Assembly: GCF_018406605.1 (NCBI RefSeq)
Contig: NZ_AP024545.1
Coordinates: 1,364,001 to 1,428,000 of the forward strand
From: Noviluteimonas caseinilytica
Lineage (GTDB): Bacteria; Pseudomonadota; Gammaproteobacteria; Xanthomonadales; Xanthomonadaceae
Direction: 5' to 3'
Length of the DNA: 64,000 nt
Position 1 is the stretch's first letter. The number at the start of each line of letters is the position of its first letter. The position numbers and the translations under genes were made by a program. The notes beneath the pieces were generated by a model, which saw nothing but the letters and a program-made list of their open reading frames with translations, was not told the origin of the DNA and did not search any database. Shown one piece after another: positions 26,101-34,312 of the stretch.

Positions 26101-26818
26101 TCAGCGCGAGCGGATCGACGTCGACCGACGCGGAGGACTCCACCGTTTCGGCGATCGTCTTGAAGCCCACCCAGCGCCCGGTGAAGCGCGACATCGCCCA
26201 GCCCATCAGGCCGAGGTCAAGGATGTCCTGCACGCCGGCCGGGTTGAGCACCGGCATCATCGCGCTGACGAATTCATGTTCGGAGCCGTGCGGCAGCGTC
26301 GAGCTGCGGCAGGCGTGGTCGTCGGCCGCGAGCGCGAGCACGCCGCCCTTCGGCGCGGTGCCCGCGGCGTTCGCGTGCTTGAACACGTCGCCGGTGCGGT
26401 CCACGCCCGGACCCTTGCCGTACCACATGCCGAACACGCCCTCGACCTTCGCGCCCGGGAACAGGTTGGTCTGCTGCGTGCCCCACACCATCGTCGCGCC
26501 GAGGTCCTCGTTGAGGCCCGGCGTGAACTTCACGCGCGCCGCTTCGAGGTGCTTCTTCGCGCGCCACAGTTCCAGGTCGAAGCCGCCGAGCGGCGAACCG
26601 CGGTAGCCGCTGACGAAGCCCGCGGTGTCCAGGCCCGCGGCCTGGTCGCGCAGCTTCTGCATAAGCGGCAGGCGCACCAGCGCCTGGACGCCCGACAGGT
26701 AGATGCGGCCGGACTGGCGCGTGTACTTGTGATCGAGGGTGTAATCGCCGTCGACCGCCGACTTCGTGAGCTCGGTATTGGCGGACGCGGGGGATGAAAG
26801 CTCAGCAGTGCTGGTCAT
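23138..26818 (-). CDS. Indolepyruvate:ferredoxin oxidoreductase, fused subunits
   Basis: A 1226-residue thiamine-diphosphate enzyme that decarboxylates aryl-pyruvates (from aromatic amino acid breakdown) to the acyl-CoA, reducing ferredoxin. Alpha- and beta-type parts are fused: pyrimidine- and TPP-binding domains (1-620, with GIGCHYMVTWM and GEGVTW), a Cys cluster (CEGCGDCGKKSFC and CNKDYSCVNGFC) that can hold iron-sulfur centres, then the gamma-type domain with GVGGTGVVTIGALLGMAG (from about 740). Such fused forms occur in aerobic proteobacteria. It is single-gene, with an extended -10 about 36 bases before the start. Confidence 0.93.
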   Translation of the reverse strand: MTSTAELSSPASANTELTKSAVDGDYTLDHKYTRQSGRIYLSGVQALVRLPLMQKLRDQAAGLDTAGFVSGYRGSPLGGFDLELWRAKKHLEAARVKFTPGLNEDLGATMVWGTQQTNLFPGAKVEGVFGMWYGKGPGVDRTGDVFKHANAAGTAPKGGVLALAADDHACRSSTLPHGSEHEFVSAMMPVLNPAGVQDILDLGLMGWAMSRFTGRWVGFKTIAETVESSASVDVDPLALKIVLPEDFELPRGGLNIRWPDPPMDQEMRLHQYAVKAAQAFARANQLDRIVIDSPNARLGIITTGKSYLDVLQALEYLDLDARACADLGIRVYKVAMTWPLEPVGLRQFARGLSDILVVEEKHAFIESQMKESMYNWTGERPSIVGKYDEAGEWILPSTGELTPAKIASVIARRIQKFHDSEHVRDVLRWMEAKESELALPRAAFPRVPHYCSGCPHNTSTVVPAGSRALGGIGCHYMVTWMDRSTDTFTHMGGEGVTWAGQASFTDTPHVFQNLGDGTYFHSGSLAIRQSIAAGVNITYKILYNDAVAMTGGQPVDGTLSVPQIAHQVRSEGVQTIVVLSDDIAKWSDPSIFPSGVEFLDRSELDNVQKRLREIPGCTVLIFDQTCATEKRRRRKRGKMVDPQKRVLINSLVCEGCGDCGKKSFCVSVLPKETEFGRKREIDQSNCNKDYSCVNGFCPSFVTVHGGALRKKKGTNAADRLQSIPMPTLPSLDQPWNILITGVGGTGVVTIGALLGMAGHLEGKGASVLDQTGLAQKGGAVTTHIRIANKPEDIHAVRIAAGEADLVLGCDMVVVNDYWPLSKIRSGRTQVVLNSYEAMPGTFTTRPDMQFPAQDIVGAIKLALGGTDPFIVDATQLATALMGDAIATNLFILGYAWQRALVPVSFDALMRAVELNGAAIEMNKTAFAWGRLAATDLPAVLEAAGLSRSVPSQDTLHDLPVLSPGEWEGHEWGANVAPKPLAKEDELRHVPAHGAEVAFLPLDDARLSRSLDEVVSRRVAFLTEYQNAGYAKKYSDFVAQVRAAEQQRAPGSTDLSEAVARYAFKLMAYKDEYEVARLYTSGDFQRKLQQQFEGDYKLKFHLAPPLLAKKDSEGRLIKGEYGPWVFTAFKWMAKLRFLRGGAFDVFGYTEERKMERRLIEEYFSTVSSLLASLDGGNVALATEIASIPEHIRGYGHVKDAHLHSAKEREAELLAKWKAPGAPVQRAA

Positions 26819-26853
26819 GAGGCGCGACCGAAAGTCGTGAAAAAAGACCGCGA

Positions 26854-26862
26854 ATTGTAGCA
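26854..26862 (-). promoter_or_regulatory. Extended -10 box of the indolepyruvate oxidoreductase gene
   Basis: TGCTACAAT on the minus strand fits TGnTATAAT with a single mismatch. It ends 35 bases before the ATG at 26818. No clear -35, as is common for extended -10 promoters. Confidence 0.55.
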
Positions 26863-26925
26863 GCGGCGGCTTGCCCGACCTTCCCCGACCCCGATCGCGG
26901 CCTCAATACGGCCCCGCATGCGCGT

Positions 26926-28503
26926 TCAGTCCACGGCGTCCCCGAGCGCGTCGCGCAGCGGTTTGAGCTGGGTTTCGTAGCGATGCCAGCGGCCCTGGTG
27001 GCGCGCATCGATGGGCTGGCGCATCTGCACCGTGCTCGCCGTGGCGGTGGGGGCGCTGCGCTTCTCGATCGCCGCGCAGCCCGGCACCCACCGCAGCCCG
27101 CAGAACTTGAAGACCTGGCGCGCGACGGCTTCGGGGTCGGCCACCAGCGATTCGTACGACACATCGAGCATCCGGCCGGGCAACACTTCGTGCCAGTGCG
27201 CCATCAGCTTGCGGTGGTTCTGGTAATGCGCCGCCAGTTCGCGCTGGTCGTAGGAATAAGGATAGGCCGCGCCGAACAATTCGCGCAGGTTCGAGAAACA
27301 CGTGTCCATCGGATCGCGCACCACGTTGAGGATGCGCGCGCCGGGCAGGGCGCGATGGATGAAACCCACGTTCATCGCGTTGCGCGGGAGCTTGTCGGTG
27401 TACGCCGCGCGCGGCTCGCCGTCGGCCGCCCACGCGCGCCATTGCGTGCGTTGCAGGTAGCGCTGGCCCAGTTGCGCGAAATCCACGCGGTCGATCGTCG
27501 ACAGCATGTGGTTGTCGAGCATGCGCGGCGACTGGTGGTCCCAGGCCCACGCCATCTGGAACGGGAAGTCCTGCAGTTCGCCCGCATCGCGCACCTGCGG
27601 ATGCGCGCCGAGGATGCGTTCGATGAGCGTGGTGCCCGAGCGCGGCATGCCCACGATGAAGATCGGGCGCGGGCCTTTCTGCGCGGGGGGCTGCGGCGCG
27701 AGGAATTCCGGCGTGGTGAGGTGGATCAGGCGATCGAAGACGTCCTGCTCGTACTTCGGGTCGTAGTCGATCGCGCGGCGGCGCGCGGTGCAGCCGTGCA
27801 CCAGCGCCTTCCATGCTTCGGTGTCCTGGCCGCAGTCCTCGTATTCCTTGTAGAGCGCGAACCACAGGTAGGGCACGCCGGGATCCAGCGTCGGCGTGGC
27901 GACCAGGCGCTTGCGCAGGCGATCGATGTGGTTGCGCGCGGGCGTCCACGTGCGCAGCTTCGACAGCGTCCAATGCGCGCTCGCGAACTGCGGGGCGACG
28001 GCGATCACCGATTCCAGCTCCGCCTCGGCCTCGTCCAGGCGGCCGGCGAAGACGAGCAGCGTGGCGCGCAGCAGGCCCAGCCGCGGTCCGCGTTCGCCGC
28101 GGGCGCGGGCGAGGTCCACCAGTTCGAGCGCGCGCGTCGGCAGCCCGAGCGTGTTGAGCGCCAGCGCGCCTTCGAACAACGCCTCGGGCGACCACGTGGC
28201 CAGGAAGCTGCGTTCGAAGAAGATCGGCGCGGCCTGCGATTCGCCCACTGCGACGAGGCGGTCGAAGATGTCGGCGCGCAGTTGCGGGTGCTGGGGTTCG
28301 CCGTTGGCCGCGTTCAAGGCCGCATCGGCGGACTCGCGGAACCGGCCCCGCAGGGAGGCGAGGGTGGAGATGCGCAGCCAGGCGCCGGCATGGCCCGGGG
28401 CGCGCGCGACGATGGCCTGGTAGGCCTGCTTCGCGGGGTCGAGCTGGCGCTGGTGGAGCATCGACTCGGCGCGTTGCCAGAGCTGGTCGATCTCGCCGGT
28501 CAT
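26926..28503 (-). CDS. TPR-containing sulfotransferase
   Basis: A 525-residue protein. The N-terminal half (about 1-270) is helical with tetratricopeptide-like repeats; the C-terminal half is a PAPS-dependent sulfotransferase. The 5'-phosphosulfate loop is visible as FIVGMPRSGTTLIERIL, and the 3'-phosphate region as VVRDPMDTCFSN. The protein resembles tyrosyl-protein or glycan sulfotransferases, with the TPRs probably holding the substrate. The substrate is unknown. It lies next to the divergent ParA gene, with 82 bases between the starts. Confidence 0.88.
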   Translation of the reverse strand: MTGEIDQLWQRAESMLHQRQLDPAKQAYQAIVARAPGHAGAWLRISTLASLRGRFRESADAALNAANGEPQHPQLRADIFDRLVAVGESQAAPIFFERSFLATWSPEALFEGALALNTLGLPTRALELVDLARARGERGPRLGLLRATLLVFAGRLDEAEAELESVIAVAPQFASAHWTLSKLRTWTPARNHIDRLRKRLVATPTLDPGVPYLWFALYKEYEDCGQDTEAWKALVHGCTARRRAIDYDPKYEQDVFDRLIHLTTPEFLAPQPPAQKGPRPIFIVGMPRSGTTLIERILGAHPQVRDAGELQDFPFQMAWAWDHQSPRMLDNHMLSTIDRVDFAQLGQRYLQRTQWRAWAADGEPRAAYTDKLPRNAMNVGFIHRALPGARILNVVRDPMDTCFSNLRELFGAAYPYSYDQRELAAHYQNHRKLMAHWHEVLPGRMLDVSYESLVADPEAVARQVFKFCGLRWVPGCAAIEKRSAPTATASTVQMRQPIDARHQGRWHRYETQLKPLRDALGDAVD

Positions 28504-28585
28504 GCGACGCAGGCTAGCACGCAGCCGCGCGCGCGCCCGCCATGCGCCGTGTACCCTGCGGCTTCCAGCGTATCCGGGGGTCGGG

Positions 28586-29215
28586 ATGAAGACGGTGCTC
28601 GTGGCCAGTTCGAAGGGCGGCGTGGGCAAGACCACGTTGTCGACCAACCTCGCGGCGCGCTTCGCGCTCGATGGCAAACGCACGGTGCTGGTCGATGCCG
28701 ACCGCCAGGGCTCCTCGCGCCACTGGGCCGAGAAGCGCGCCACCCTCGAACACGCCGTGCTCCCCGTCGACGGCACCCGCAAGGACTGGGACCGCCGCGT
28801 CCCGAAGGACGCGCAGCACGTGGTGGTCGACGCCGCCGCCGGCGCGCACGGCCAGGAACTCGCGCATTTCCTCGACGTGGCCGATGCGGTCGTCGTCCCG
28901 GTGCTGCCGTCGGTGATCGACATCGAGGCCACCGTCCCTTTCCTCGATACGCTCGCGAAACATCCCCGCGTGCGGAAGGGGCAGCTGCCCGTGGGCCTCG
29001 TCGGCAACCGCCTGCGGCCCTGGACCAATGCCTCGCAGTCGTCGATGGACCTGCTCCGCCAGTGGCCGTATCCGCTGGTCGCCGAACTCCGCGATACGCA
29101 GGCCTACGTGCTGATGGCCGGGCTCGGGCGCAGCCTGTTCGACTACCAGTCCCAGCAGGTGCGCGAGCACCAGGCCGACTGGGCGCCGCTGCTGAAGTGG
29201 CTCAAGCGCGCGTGA
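28586..29215 (+). CDS. ParA family ATPase (orphan)
   Basis: A 209-residue P-loop ATPase of the ParA/MinD class with the deviant Walker A KGGVGKTT (10-17, signature Lys10) and Walker A' VDADRQG. No ParB-like gene is adjacent. It is shorter than chromosomal ParA (about 260) and lacks the N-terminal DNA-binding domain of plasmid ParA type Ia, so it is a type Ib-like or cargo-positioning ATPase. The start MKTVLV is chosen because the first beta strand begins there and GGGGGT precedes it. Confidence 0.85.
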   Translation: MKTVLVASSKGGVGKTTLSTNLAARFALDGKRTVLVDADRQGSSRHWAEKRATLEHAVLPVDGTRKDWDRRVPKDAQHVVVDAAAGAHGQELAHFLDVADAVVVPVLPSVIDIEATVPFLDTLAKHPRVRKGQLPVGLVGNRLRPWTNASQSSMDLLRQWPYPLVAELRDTQAYVLMAGLGRSLFDYQSQQVREHQADWAPLLKWLKRA

Positions 29216-29250
29216 AACGACATTCACCCCTCGCGCGCTTCCACCTCGGC

Positions 29251-29256
29251 TAAGCT
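29251..29256 (+). promoter_or_regulatory. Candidate -10 box of sixA (leaderless layout)
   Basis: TAAGCT ends six bases before the ATG at 29263, with no ribosome-binding site between. Pattern-based inference. Confidence 0.4.
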
Positions 29257-29262
29257 CCGGGC

Positions 29263-29739
29263 ATGCGCCAACTCATTCTCCTGCGACACGCACACGCCGA
29301 GCCCGCTGCCACCGGCCAGGCCGACCTCGACCGTCCGCTGTCGCCGGAGGGCCTGGCGGAAGCCGAATCCGCCGGCCGCTGGCTGAAGGAACACGGCTTC
29401 GTGCCGGACCGCGCGCTGTGTTCGCCGTCGCGGCGCACGCGCGAAACGCTCGAAGCGGTGCTCTCCGCGGTGGGCTACGTCGACCAGCGCCTCGAGCCGT
29501 CGATCTACGACGCCACGCCCGGCACGCTGATCGAGCTGGCCGATGGCCACAAGGACGTCGAACGCCTGCTGCTCGTCGGCCACAACCCCGGTTTCGAACA
29601 GCTCGCCGCGCTCATGCACAGTGGGCAGTCCGGCGATTACCGCGGCATGCCGCCCGGCGGCATCGCGGTGCTGAGCGTGCCGAAGGACGCCGCGATCGAG
29701 CCGGGCGTCGCGCGCCTGGCCGCCTTCTGGTGGCCGTGA
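29263..29739 (+). CDS. sixA: Phosphohistidine phosphatase SixA
   Basis: A 158-residue histidine phosphatase of the SixA branch. The catalytic RHAHAE motif (His9 as phospho-acceptor) lies at the N-terminus, and the second catalytic His is in LLLVGHNPGFEQL. In E. coli SixA acts on phosphorelay proteins such as the nitrogen-PTS carrier NPr or ArcB. Length matches E. coli SixA (161). It follows the ParA gene by 47 bases but has its own -10-like box. Confidence 0.9.
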   Translation: MRQLILLRHAHAEPAATGQADLDRPLSPEGLAEAESAGRWLKEHGFVPDRALCSPSRRTRETLEAVLSAVGYVDQRLEPSIYDATPGTLIELADGHKDVERLLLVGHNPGFEQLAALMHSGQSGDYRGMPPGGIAVLSVPKDAAIEPGVARLAAFWWP

Positions 29740-29751
29740 CGGGCTAGGCGC

Positions 29752-30324
29752 ATGTATCGCTGGATCGCCACCGTGCTGCTGGCGTCAGTCGCAGCCGGCG
29801 TGGCAGCGCAGGCGCAGCTGGCGCACGTGGCGCCGGAATCGAAGTTCGAGTTCACGCTGGTCACGCGCTGGAGCCAGGTGCTGGTCGGTCGGTTCGTGGG
29901 CGGCGCCGGCGAAGTCGTCGACCTCGGCAACGGCAAGCGCCAGGTGCGGTTGCGACTGCCGACCGCGAACGTCGAGATCGTCGACCACCCGCGCTACACC
30001 TCGCTCACCCGCGGCCCGCGCTTCTTCGATGCGGCGCGCTTCCCGGACGTGCAGTTCATCTCCGAACCCTACGACGCCGCGATCCTGCGCGACGGCGGCA
30101 CGCTGCATGGCCAGTTGCGCATGCACGGCATCCAGCGGCGCGAACGCTTCGTCCTCTCCGCGGGCCAGTGCGCGCGCCCCGGCCGCGATTGCGCGATCCA
30201 CGCGCAAGGCGTCGTCCGCCGCGGCGACTACGACCTGGACGGCTGGCGCCTCGCGCTGAAGGACGAAGTGCGCTTCGACCTGCAGGTGCGCTTGACCGAC
30301 GTGGCGAGCGAGCCGGCGAAATGA
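29752..30324 (+). CDS. YceI family periplasmic protein
   Basis: A 190-residue exported lipocalin-like protein. It has a signal peptide (1-20, ending GVAAQA) and a YceI-type beta-barrel in which the SLTRGPRFFDAARFPDVQF segment is the family hallmark. YceI proteins bind polyprenoids such as isoprenoid quinones or undecaprenyl compounds in the periplasm. The stop overlaps the start of the phospholipase D gene (ATGA), so the two are coupled. Confidence 0.88.
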   Translation: MYRWIATVLLASVAAGVAAQAQLAHVAPESKFEFTLVTRWSQVLVGRFVGGAGEVVDLGNGKRQVRLRLPTANVEIVDHPRYTSLTRGPRFFDAARFPDVQFISEPYDAAILRDGGTLHGQLRMHGIQRRERFVLSAGQCARPGRDCAIHAQGVVRRGDYDLDGWRLALKDEVRFDLQVRLTDVASEPAK

Positions 30325-32273
30325 GTCCACTGCTGCGGCACCTGCTCGTGCTGGCGCTCGCGCTGTCGTGCGGTGCGTGCGCGATGTCCGAGACCAAGCG
30401 CGGGCACGCCGAAGCCATCGCGATCGGCGCGCGCGCCACCGCCATCGATTGCGACCGCCCCAACCACTGCGCCATCGATTCGCCGCTGCGCAACCTCGCC
30501 GACACCGCGCTGGCCGAATCCGCGAACTCCACCCCGCACCACTTCGCCCTGCTGCTCGACCGCGGCCCCGACGCGCTGATGGCGCGCGTCAACCTCATCC
30601 GCAGCGCGCGCTACACCGTGGACCTGCAGACCTACATCTTCGACGAGGACGACACCGGGCACCTGGTGCTCGACGAACTCCTGGCGGCGGCGCGCCGCGG
30701 CGTGAAGGTGCGGATGATCGTCGACCAGCTCTCCGCGTTGCGGAAGGCCACCACGCTGGCCGCGCTGTCCTCGCAGCACGCCAACCTGGAGCTGCGCGTC
30801 TACAACCCGATCTTCAACCGCGCACGCATCAGCTACCCGCAGTACCTGATGGCGTCGATCTGCTGCTGGCACCGCCTCAACCAGCGCATGCACAGCAAGC
30901 TGCTGCTGGTGGACGACGCGGTGGGCATCACCGGCGGGCGCAACTACCAGGACGATTACTACGACTGGAGCCCGACCTACGATTTCCGCGACCGCGACGT
31001 GCTGGTCGCCGGCCCGGTGGCGCGCGAGATGGCGTCCAACTTCGATGCGTTCTGGGAATCGCGCCGCAGCGTGCCGGCAGAGCGCCTCGACGACGTGGGC
31101 CGCGCGCTGTTGTCCGAAGGCCCGCAGCCGATGCCGCAGGATCCGTTCGATGCGCCGGCGCGCGTGGAGGCGATGTCGCGCGATGCGAGCGATGCCGCCC
31201 TCGTGCGCGAACGTCTGGTCGCGCCTGCGATGCAGGTCGGCGCCGTGCGTTTCCTCGCGGACCTGCCGCAGAAGCATCGCCGCAGCGCGCCGTCGAACAT
31301 GGTGGTCGCGGGCCAGGGCCTGCGCGAAATCATCGAGGCCTCGCAGAAGGAAGTGCTCCTGCAGACCCCCTACCTGGTGCTGTCCGACCAGGCGCAGGAC
31401 ATGTTCCGCGCGCTGCAGGCACGCCCGGCGCCGCCCAGGATCGTCATCTCGACCAACAGCCTGGCGGCGACCGATGCGTTCATCGCCTACGCGTTGTCGT
31501 TCAAGTACAAGCGCCGCTACCTCCGCGAGTTCGGTTTCCACATCTACGAATTCAAACCGTTCCCGGCCACCGCGCCGATCGACCTGGCGTCCATCGCCGC
31601 GGGCGCGGAGGAAACCAAGGCCGCGGCGTTGGCGATCGACGAAGCCTCGGCGGTACGCATGGATGCCCCGAGCGGCAGCACCGGCGGCAACGCGCGCACC
31701 CGTCGCGAAACCCCGCAGCAGCAGCGCGAACACGTCGCCACCCGCTACTTCGGCAGCGGCGGCGAAGGCGCCAACGCCCCGGTGCCGTTGCGGCGCGCGG
31801 GCGTGCGCATCGGGCTGCATGCCAAGTCGATGGTGGTGGACGAACGCATCGCCGTGATCGGCACGCACAACTTCGATCCGCGCGGCGATCGCTACAACAC
31901 CGAGAGCGCCGTGGTCATCGACGACCCGGCCTTCGCGCGCCTGCTGGCCGACAGCATCCGCGGCGACATGCGCCCCGAGAATGCCTGGGTGATCGCGCGC
32001 CGGGATCCGGCGCCCGTGTTTTCCGGACTCGACTATTCGCTGGCCAAGGTGTCCGAAGCCCTGCCGTTGTTCGACCTGTGGCCGTGGAAATACGCGACGA
32101 GCTACGAATTCGCGCCCGGCCCGGAATGCCCCGCGCCGCTGCCGCGCGACGACCCCGGGTTCCGCCGCTGCTACACGCCCGTGGGCCCGTTTCCCGAGGT
32201 CAACCTCAGCGTCAAGGGACTCACCACCCGCATCTTCACGGCCTTCGGCGCGGGCCTGGCACCGATCCTCTGA
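30321..32273 (+). CDS. Phospholipase D family protein (cardiolipin synthase-like), exported
   Basis: A 650-residue protein with a Cys-containing hydrophobic N-terminus (LALALSCGACAMS), either a lipoprotein signal with a weak lipobox or a Sec signal. It has two HKD motifs: MHSKLLLVDDAVGITGGRN and GLHAKSMVVDERIAVIGTHN with a following ExxAVVID. About 60 residues of low-complexity Ala/Arg/Gln-rich insert precede the second HKD. The family exchanges phosphatidyl groups; the protein resembles YmdC/ClsC-like enzymes of the periplasmic side. It is coupled to yceI. Confidence 0.87.
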   Translation: MSPLLRHLLVLALALSCGACAMSETKRGHAEAIAIGARATAIDCDRPNHCAIDSPLRNLADTALAESANSTPHHFALLLDRGPDALMARVNLIRSARYTVDLQTYIFDEDDTGHLVLDELLAAARRGVKVRMIVDQLSALRKATTLAALSSQHANLELRVYNPIFNRARISYPQYLMASICCWHRLNQRMHSKLLLVDDAVGITGGRNYQDDYYDWSPTYDFRDRDVLVAGPVAREMASNFDAFWESRRSVPAERLDDVGRALLSEGPQPMPQDPFDAPARVEAMSRDASDAALVRERLVAPAMQVGAVRFLADLPQKHRRSAPSNMVVAGQGLREIIEASQKEVLLQTPYLVLSDQAQDMFRALQARPAPPRIVISTNSLAATDAFIAYALSFKYKRRYLREFGFHIYEFKPFPATAPIDLASIAAGAEETKAAALAIDEASAVRMDAPSGSTGGNARTRRETPQQQREHVATRYFGSGGEGANAPVPLRRAGVRIGLHAKSMVVDERIAVIGTHNFDPRGDRYNTESAVVIDDPAFARLLADSIRGDMRPENAWVIARRDPAPVFSGLDYSLAKVSEALPLFDLWPWKYATSYEFAPGPECPAPLPRDDPGFRRCYTPVGPFPEVNLSVKGLTTRIFTAFGAGLAPIL

Positions 32274-32328
32274 TCCACGCCGAAAGCGAGTCGGTGCGCG
32301 CCGAATGTTCCGGAGAACCCCACGACTC

Positions 32329-32337
32329 TGCTAGGCT
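32329..32337 (+). promoter_or_regulatory. Extended -10 box of the DUF1232 gene
   Basis: TGCTAGGCT fits TGnTAnnnT and ends 40 bases before the ATG at 32378. Confidence 0.45.
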
Positions 32338-32377
32338 GCCGGCCTCCCCGCCACGCCTCACGGACCTGGATACCGCC

Positions 32378-32992
32378 ATGTCGATTTCGCTGAATTTCGA
32401 ACTCAACGACCGCGACCTCGAGCATTTCCACAAGGCGATGAAAGCCGCGCAGGAATCGGCGAAGGACCGGACGGCCGAAGACATCGTCATGTGCAGCGGC
32501 AAGCTGCTCGAAGACGCCGCCAAGGTGCACATCCCCGATTTCATCAAGGAACGCCTGCTGCGCCTGGACGACATGATCGCCATGGTGCGCGACGAAGGCT
32601 GGCACCTGCCGGAAGAAGACCGCCAGCGCGTGCTGTCCGCGCTCGTCTACTTCTGCGATCCGAAGGACATCATCCCGGACAACGTCGAGGTGCTGGGCTT
32701 CCTCGACGACGCGGTGATGATCGAGCTGTGCGTGCGCGACCTGAAGCACGAGCTCGACGCCTACGACGACTTCTGCGACTACCGCGACCACGAAGCCAAG
32801 CGCCGTGGCCAGGATCCGGCCAAGCTCGGCCGCGAAGAGTGGCTGGAATCGCGCCGCAACGAACTCGTCGACCGCATGCATGTCCGCCGCGAGCGCGAGT
32901 TCGGCACCGGCTACGGCAGCAGCAGCGGTTATGCCTCCAAGCACGAGTCGTACACCCGCGGCTGGCGCCCGGGCGTCTTCAAGTTCGGCTGA
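32378..32992 (+). CDS. DUF1232 (YkvA-like) protein
   Basis: A 204-residue protein whose middle third carries the DUF1232 pattern: YFCDPKDIIPDNVEVLGFLD followed by DDAVMIEL. In related proteins this segment is a short membrane-associated hairpin. The rest is highly charged and helical, ending in a Gly/Ser/Tyr-rich tail (about 178-195). The molecular function of the family is unknown. An extended -10 box lies upstream. Confidence 0.78.
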   Translation: MSISLNFELNDRDLEHFHKAMKAAQESAKDRTAEDIVMCSGKLLEDAAKVHIPDFIKERLLRLDDMIAMVRDEGWHLPEEDRQRVLSALVYFCDPKDIIPDNVEVLGFLDDAVMIELCVRDLKHELDAYDDFCDYRDHEAKRRGQDPAKLGREEWLESRRNELVDRMHVRREREFGTGYGSSSGYASKHESYTRGWRPGVFKFG

Positions 32993-33006
32993 GCCAGGCC
33001 GCCGGC

Positions 33007-33477
33007 ATGGCTTCCGGCGACCGCCCCCCGTCGTCGCACCCGGGACCGTTCCGTCCCGGCGCCTCGATCGAATCGCTCAACGCGATGTCGGCGGGCACCT
33101 CCATGGAAACGCTGGGCATCCTGTTCACCGAGATCGGTTACGACTTCCTGCGCGCGACCATGCCGGTCGATGCGCGCACGCGCCAACCCTACGGCCTGCT
33201 GCACGGCGGCGCTTCGGTGCTGCTGGCCGAAACCCTCGGCAGTTCCGCCGGCATGTTGTGCGTCGGCGAAGGCGAAGGCTGCGTCGGCATCGAGATCAAC
33301 GCCAACCACGTGCGGGGCGTGCGCGAAGGCCTGGTCACCGGCACCGCGCGGCCTTTGCACGTCGGCCGCCAGACCCAGGTGTGGGAAATCCGCATCGAAG
33401 ACGAACGCGCCCGCCTGGTGTGCATCTCGCGCCTGACCCTGGCGGTGATCGCGCTGCCCGCCGGCGCGCCGAAGTGA
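33007..33477 (+). CDS. Hotdog-fold acyl-CoA thioesterase (PaaI/YdiI-like)
   Basis: A 156-residue hotdog thioesterase. The hallmark GLLHGGASVLLAETLGSSAG carries the catalytic-helix acidic residue (Glu) and the HGG turn; NANHVRGVREG follows. Relatives (YdiI/MenI, PaaI) hydrolyse aryl- or hydroxynaphthoyl-CoA. The substrate here is undetermined. Its TGA overlaps the GTG start of the acyltransferase gene downstream, so the pair could handle acyl groups together. Confidence 0.88.
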   Translation: MASGDRPPSSHPGPFRPGASIESLNAMSAGTSMETLGILFTEIGYDFLRATMPVDARTRQPYGLLHGGASVLLAETLGSSAGMLCVGEGEGCVGIEINANHVRGVREGLVTGTARPLHVGRQTQVWEIRIEDERARLVCISRLTLAVIALPAGAPK

Positions 33478-34238
33478 AGGGCCCCAACGCCCTGCGGTTC
33501 GCGCTGCGGATGCCGCTGCTCGCCTGGCACGTGCTCATCGACCTGCCGATCACCCTGCTGGTGATGCTGCCGCCGATCGGGCGCATCGACATCGGCGGCG
33601 AACCGCTCGAGCACCGCATGATCCGCTGGTGGCAGGGCGGGCTGATGCGCATCTTCGGCTTCCGCATGCATCGCCGCGGCGTGCCGTTGCCGGGCGCCAC
33701 GCTGTTCGTCGCCAACCACGTCAGCTGGGTCGACATCGTCGCGCTGCACAGCCAGCGGATGATGGGCTTCGTCGCCAAGCGCGAGATCCGCGGCTGGCCG
33801 CTGGTGGGCTGGCTGGCCACGCGCGGCGAAACGATCTACCACGAGCGCGGCAGCAGCGAATCGATGGGTGGCGTGCTGCACGAGATGCTGGCGCGCCTGC
33901 GCGCCGGGCGTTCGGTAGGCGTGTTTCCCGAAGGCCGCACGCGCGATGGCCGCGAGATCGGCCCGTTCCACGCGCGCATCTTCCTGGCCGCGGTGGAGGC
34001 CGGCGTGCGCGTCCAGCCGGTCGCGCTGCGCTACGGGAAGGGCGCATCGGCGCAACCGGTGGTCGCCTTCGGGCCGGACGAAAGTTTCGCCGCCAATTTC
34101 CTGCGCCTGCTCGGCGAGCCGGCGCGGGAGACCGAGGTGTGGTTCCTCGAACCGATCGACGTGTCCGATGCCGGCGGCCGCCGGCGGATCGCCGAGCTGG
34201 CGCGCGAACGCATCGTCGAAGCGATGGCGGCCCCTTGA
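33474..34238 (+). CDS. 1-acyl-sn-glycerol-3-phosphate acyltransferase (PlsC family)
   Basis: A 254-residue membrane-associated acyltransferase. The NHVSWVD motif (His82, Asp87) is the catalytic HX4D box, and FPEGRTRDG is the phosphate-binding block. A hydrophobic N-terminal segment (about 10-35) anchors it. The start is GTG at 33474, overlapping the thioesterase stop (GTGA); the first ATG is codon 13. It makes phosphatidic acid or acts on lipid A/ornithine-type acceptors. Which acceptor it uses cannot be read from sequence. Confidence 0.88.
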   Translation: MKGPNALRFALRMPLLAWHVLIDLPITLLVMLPPIGRIDIGGEPLEHRMIRWWQGGLMRIFGFRMHRRGVPLPGATLFVANHVSWVDIVALHSQRMMGFVAKREIRGWPLVGWLATRGETIYHERGSSESMGGVLHEMLARLRAGRSVGVFPEGRTRDGREIGPFHARIFLAAVEAGVRVQPVALRYGKGASAQPVVAFGPDESFAANFLRLLGEPARETEVWFLEPIDVSDAGGRRRIAELARERIVEAMAAP

Positions 34239-34299
34239 GTTCCAGCGTTGGTTCGCCGACCTGCGACGGGTTAGAGCGCGACCTCGACACGGGGCGCGC

Positions 34300-34305
34300 T
34301 AGCCT
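34300..34305 (+). promoter_or_regulatory. Candidate -10 box of the yheT-like gene (leaderless layout)
   Basis: TAGCCT ends seven bases before the ATG at 34313 with no ribosome-binding site. Pattern-based inference. Confidence 0.4.
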
Positions 34306-34312
34306 CCGCGAC

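Noticed and set aside
23150..26797. A plus-strand open frame of about 1200 codons antisense to the indolepyruvate oxidoreductase gene
   Set aside because: It mirrors a well-supported minus-strand gene codon by codon and shows no recognisable motif.
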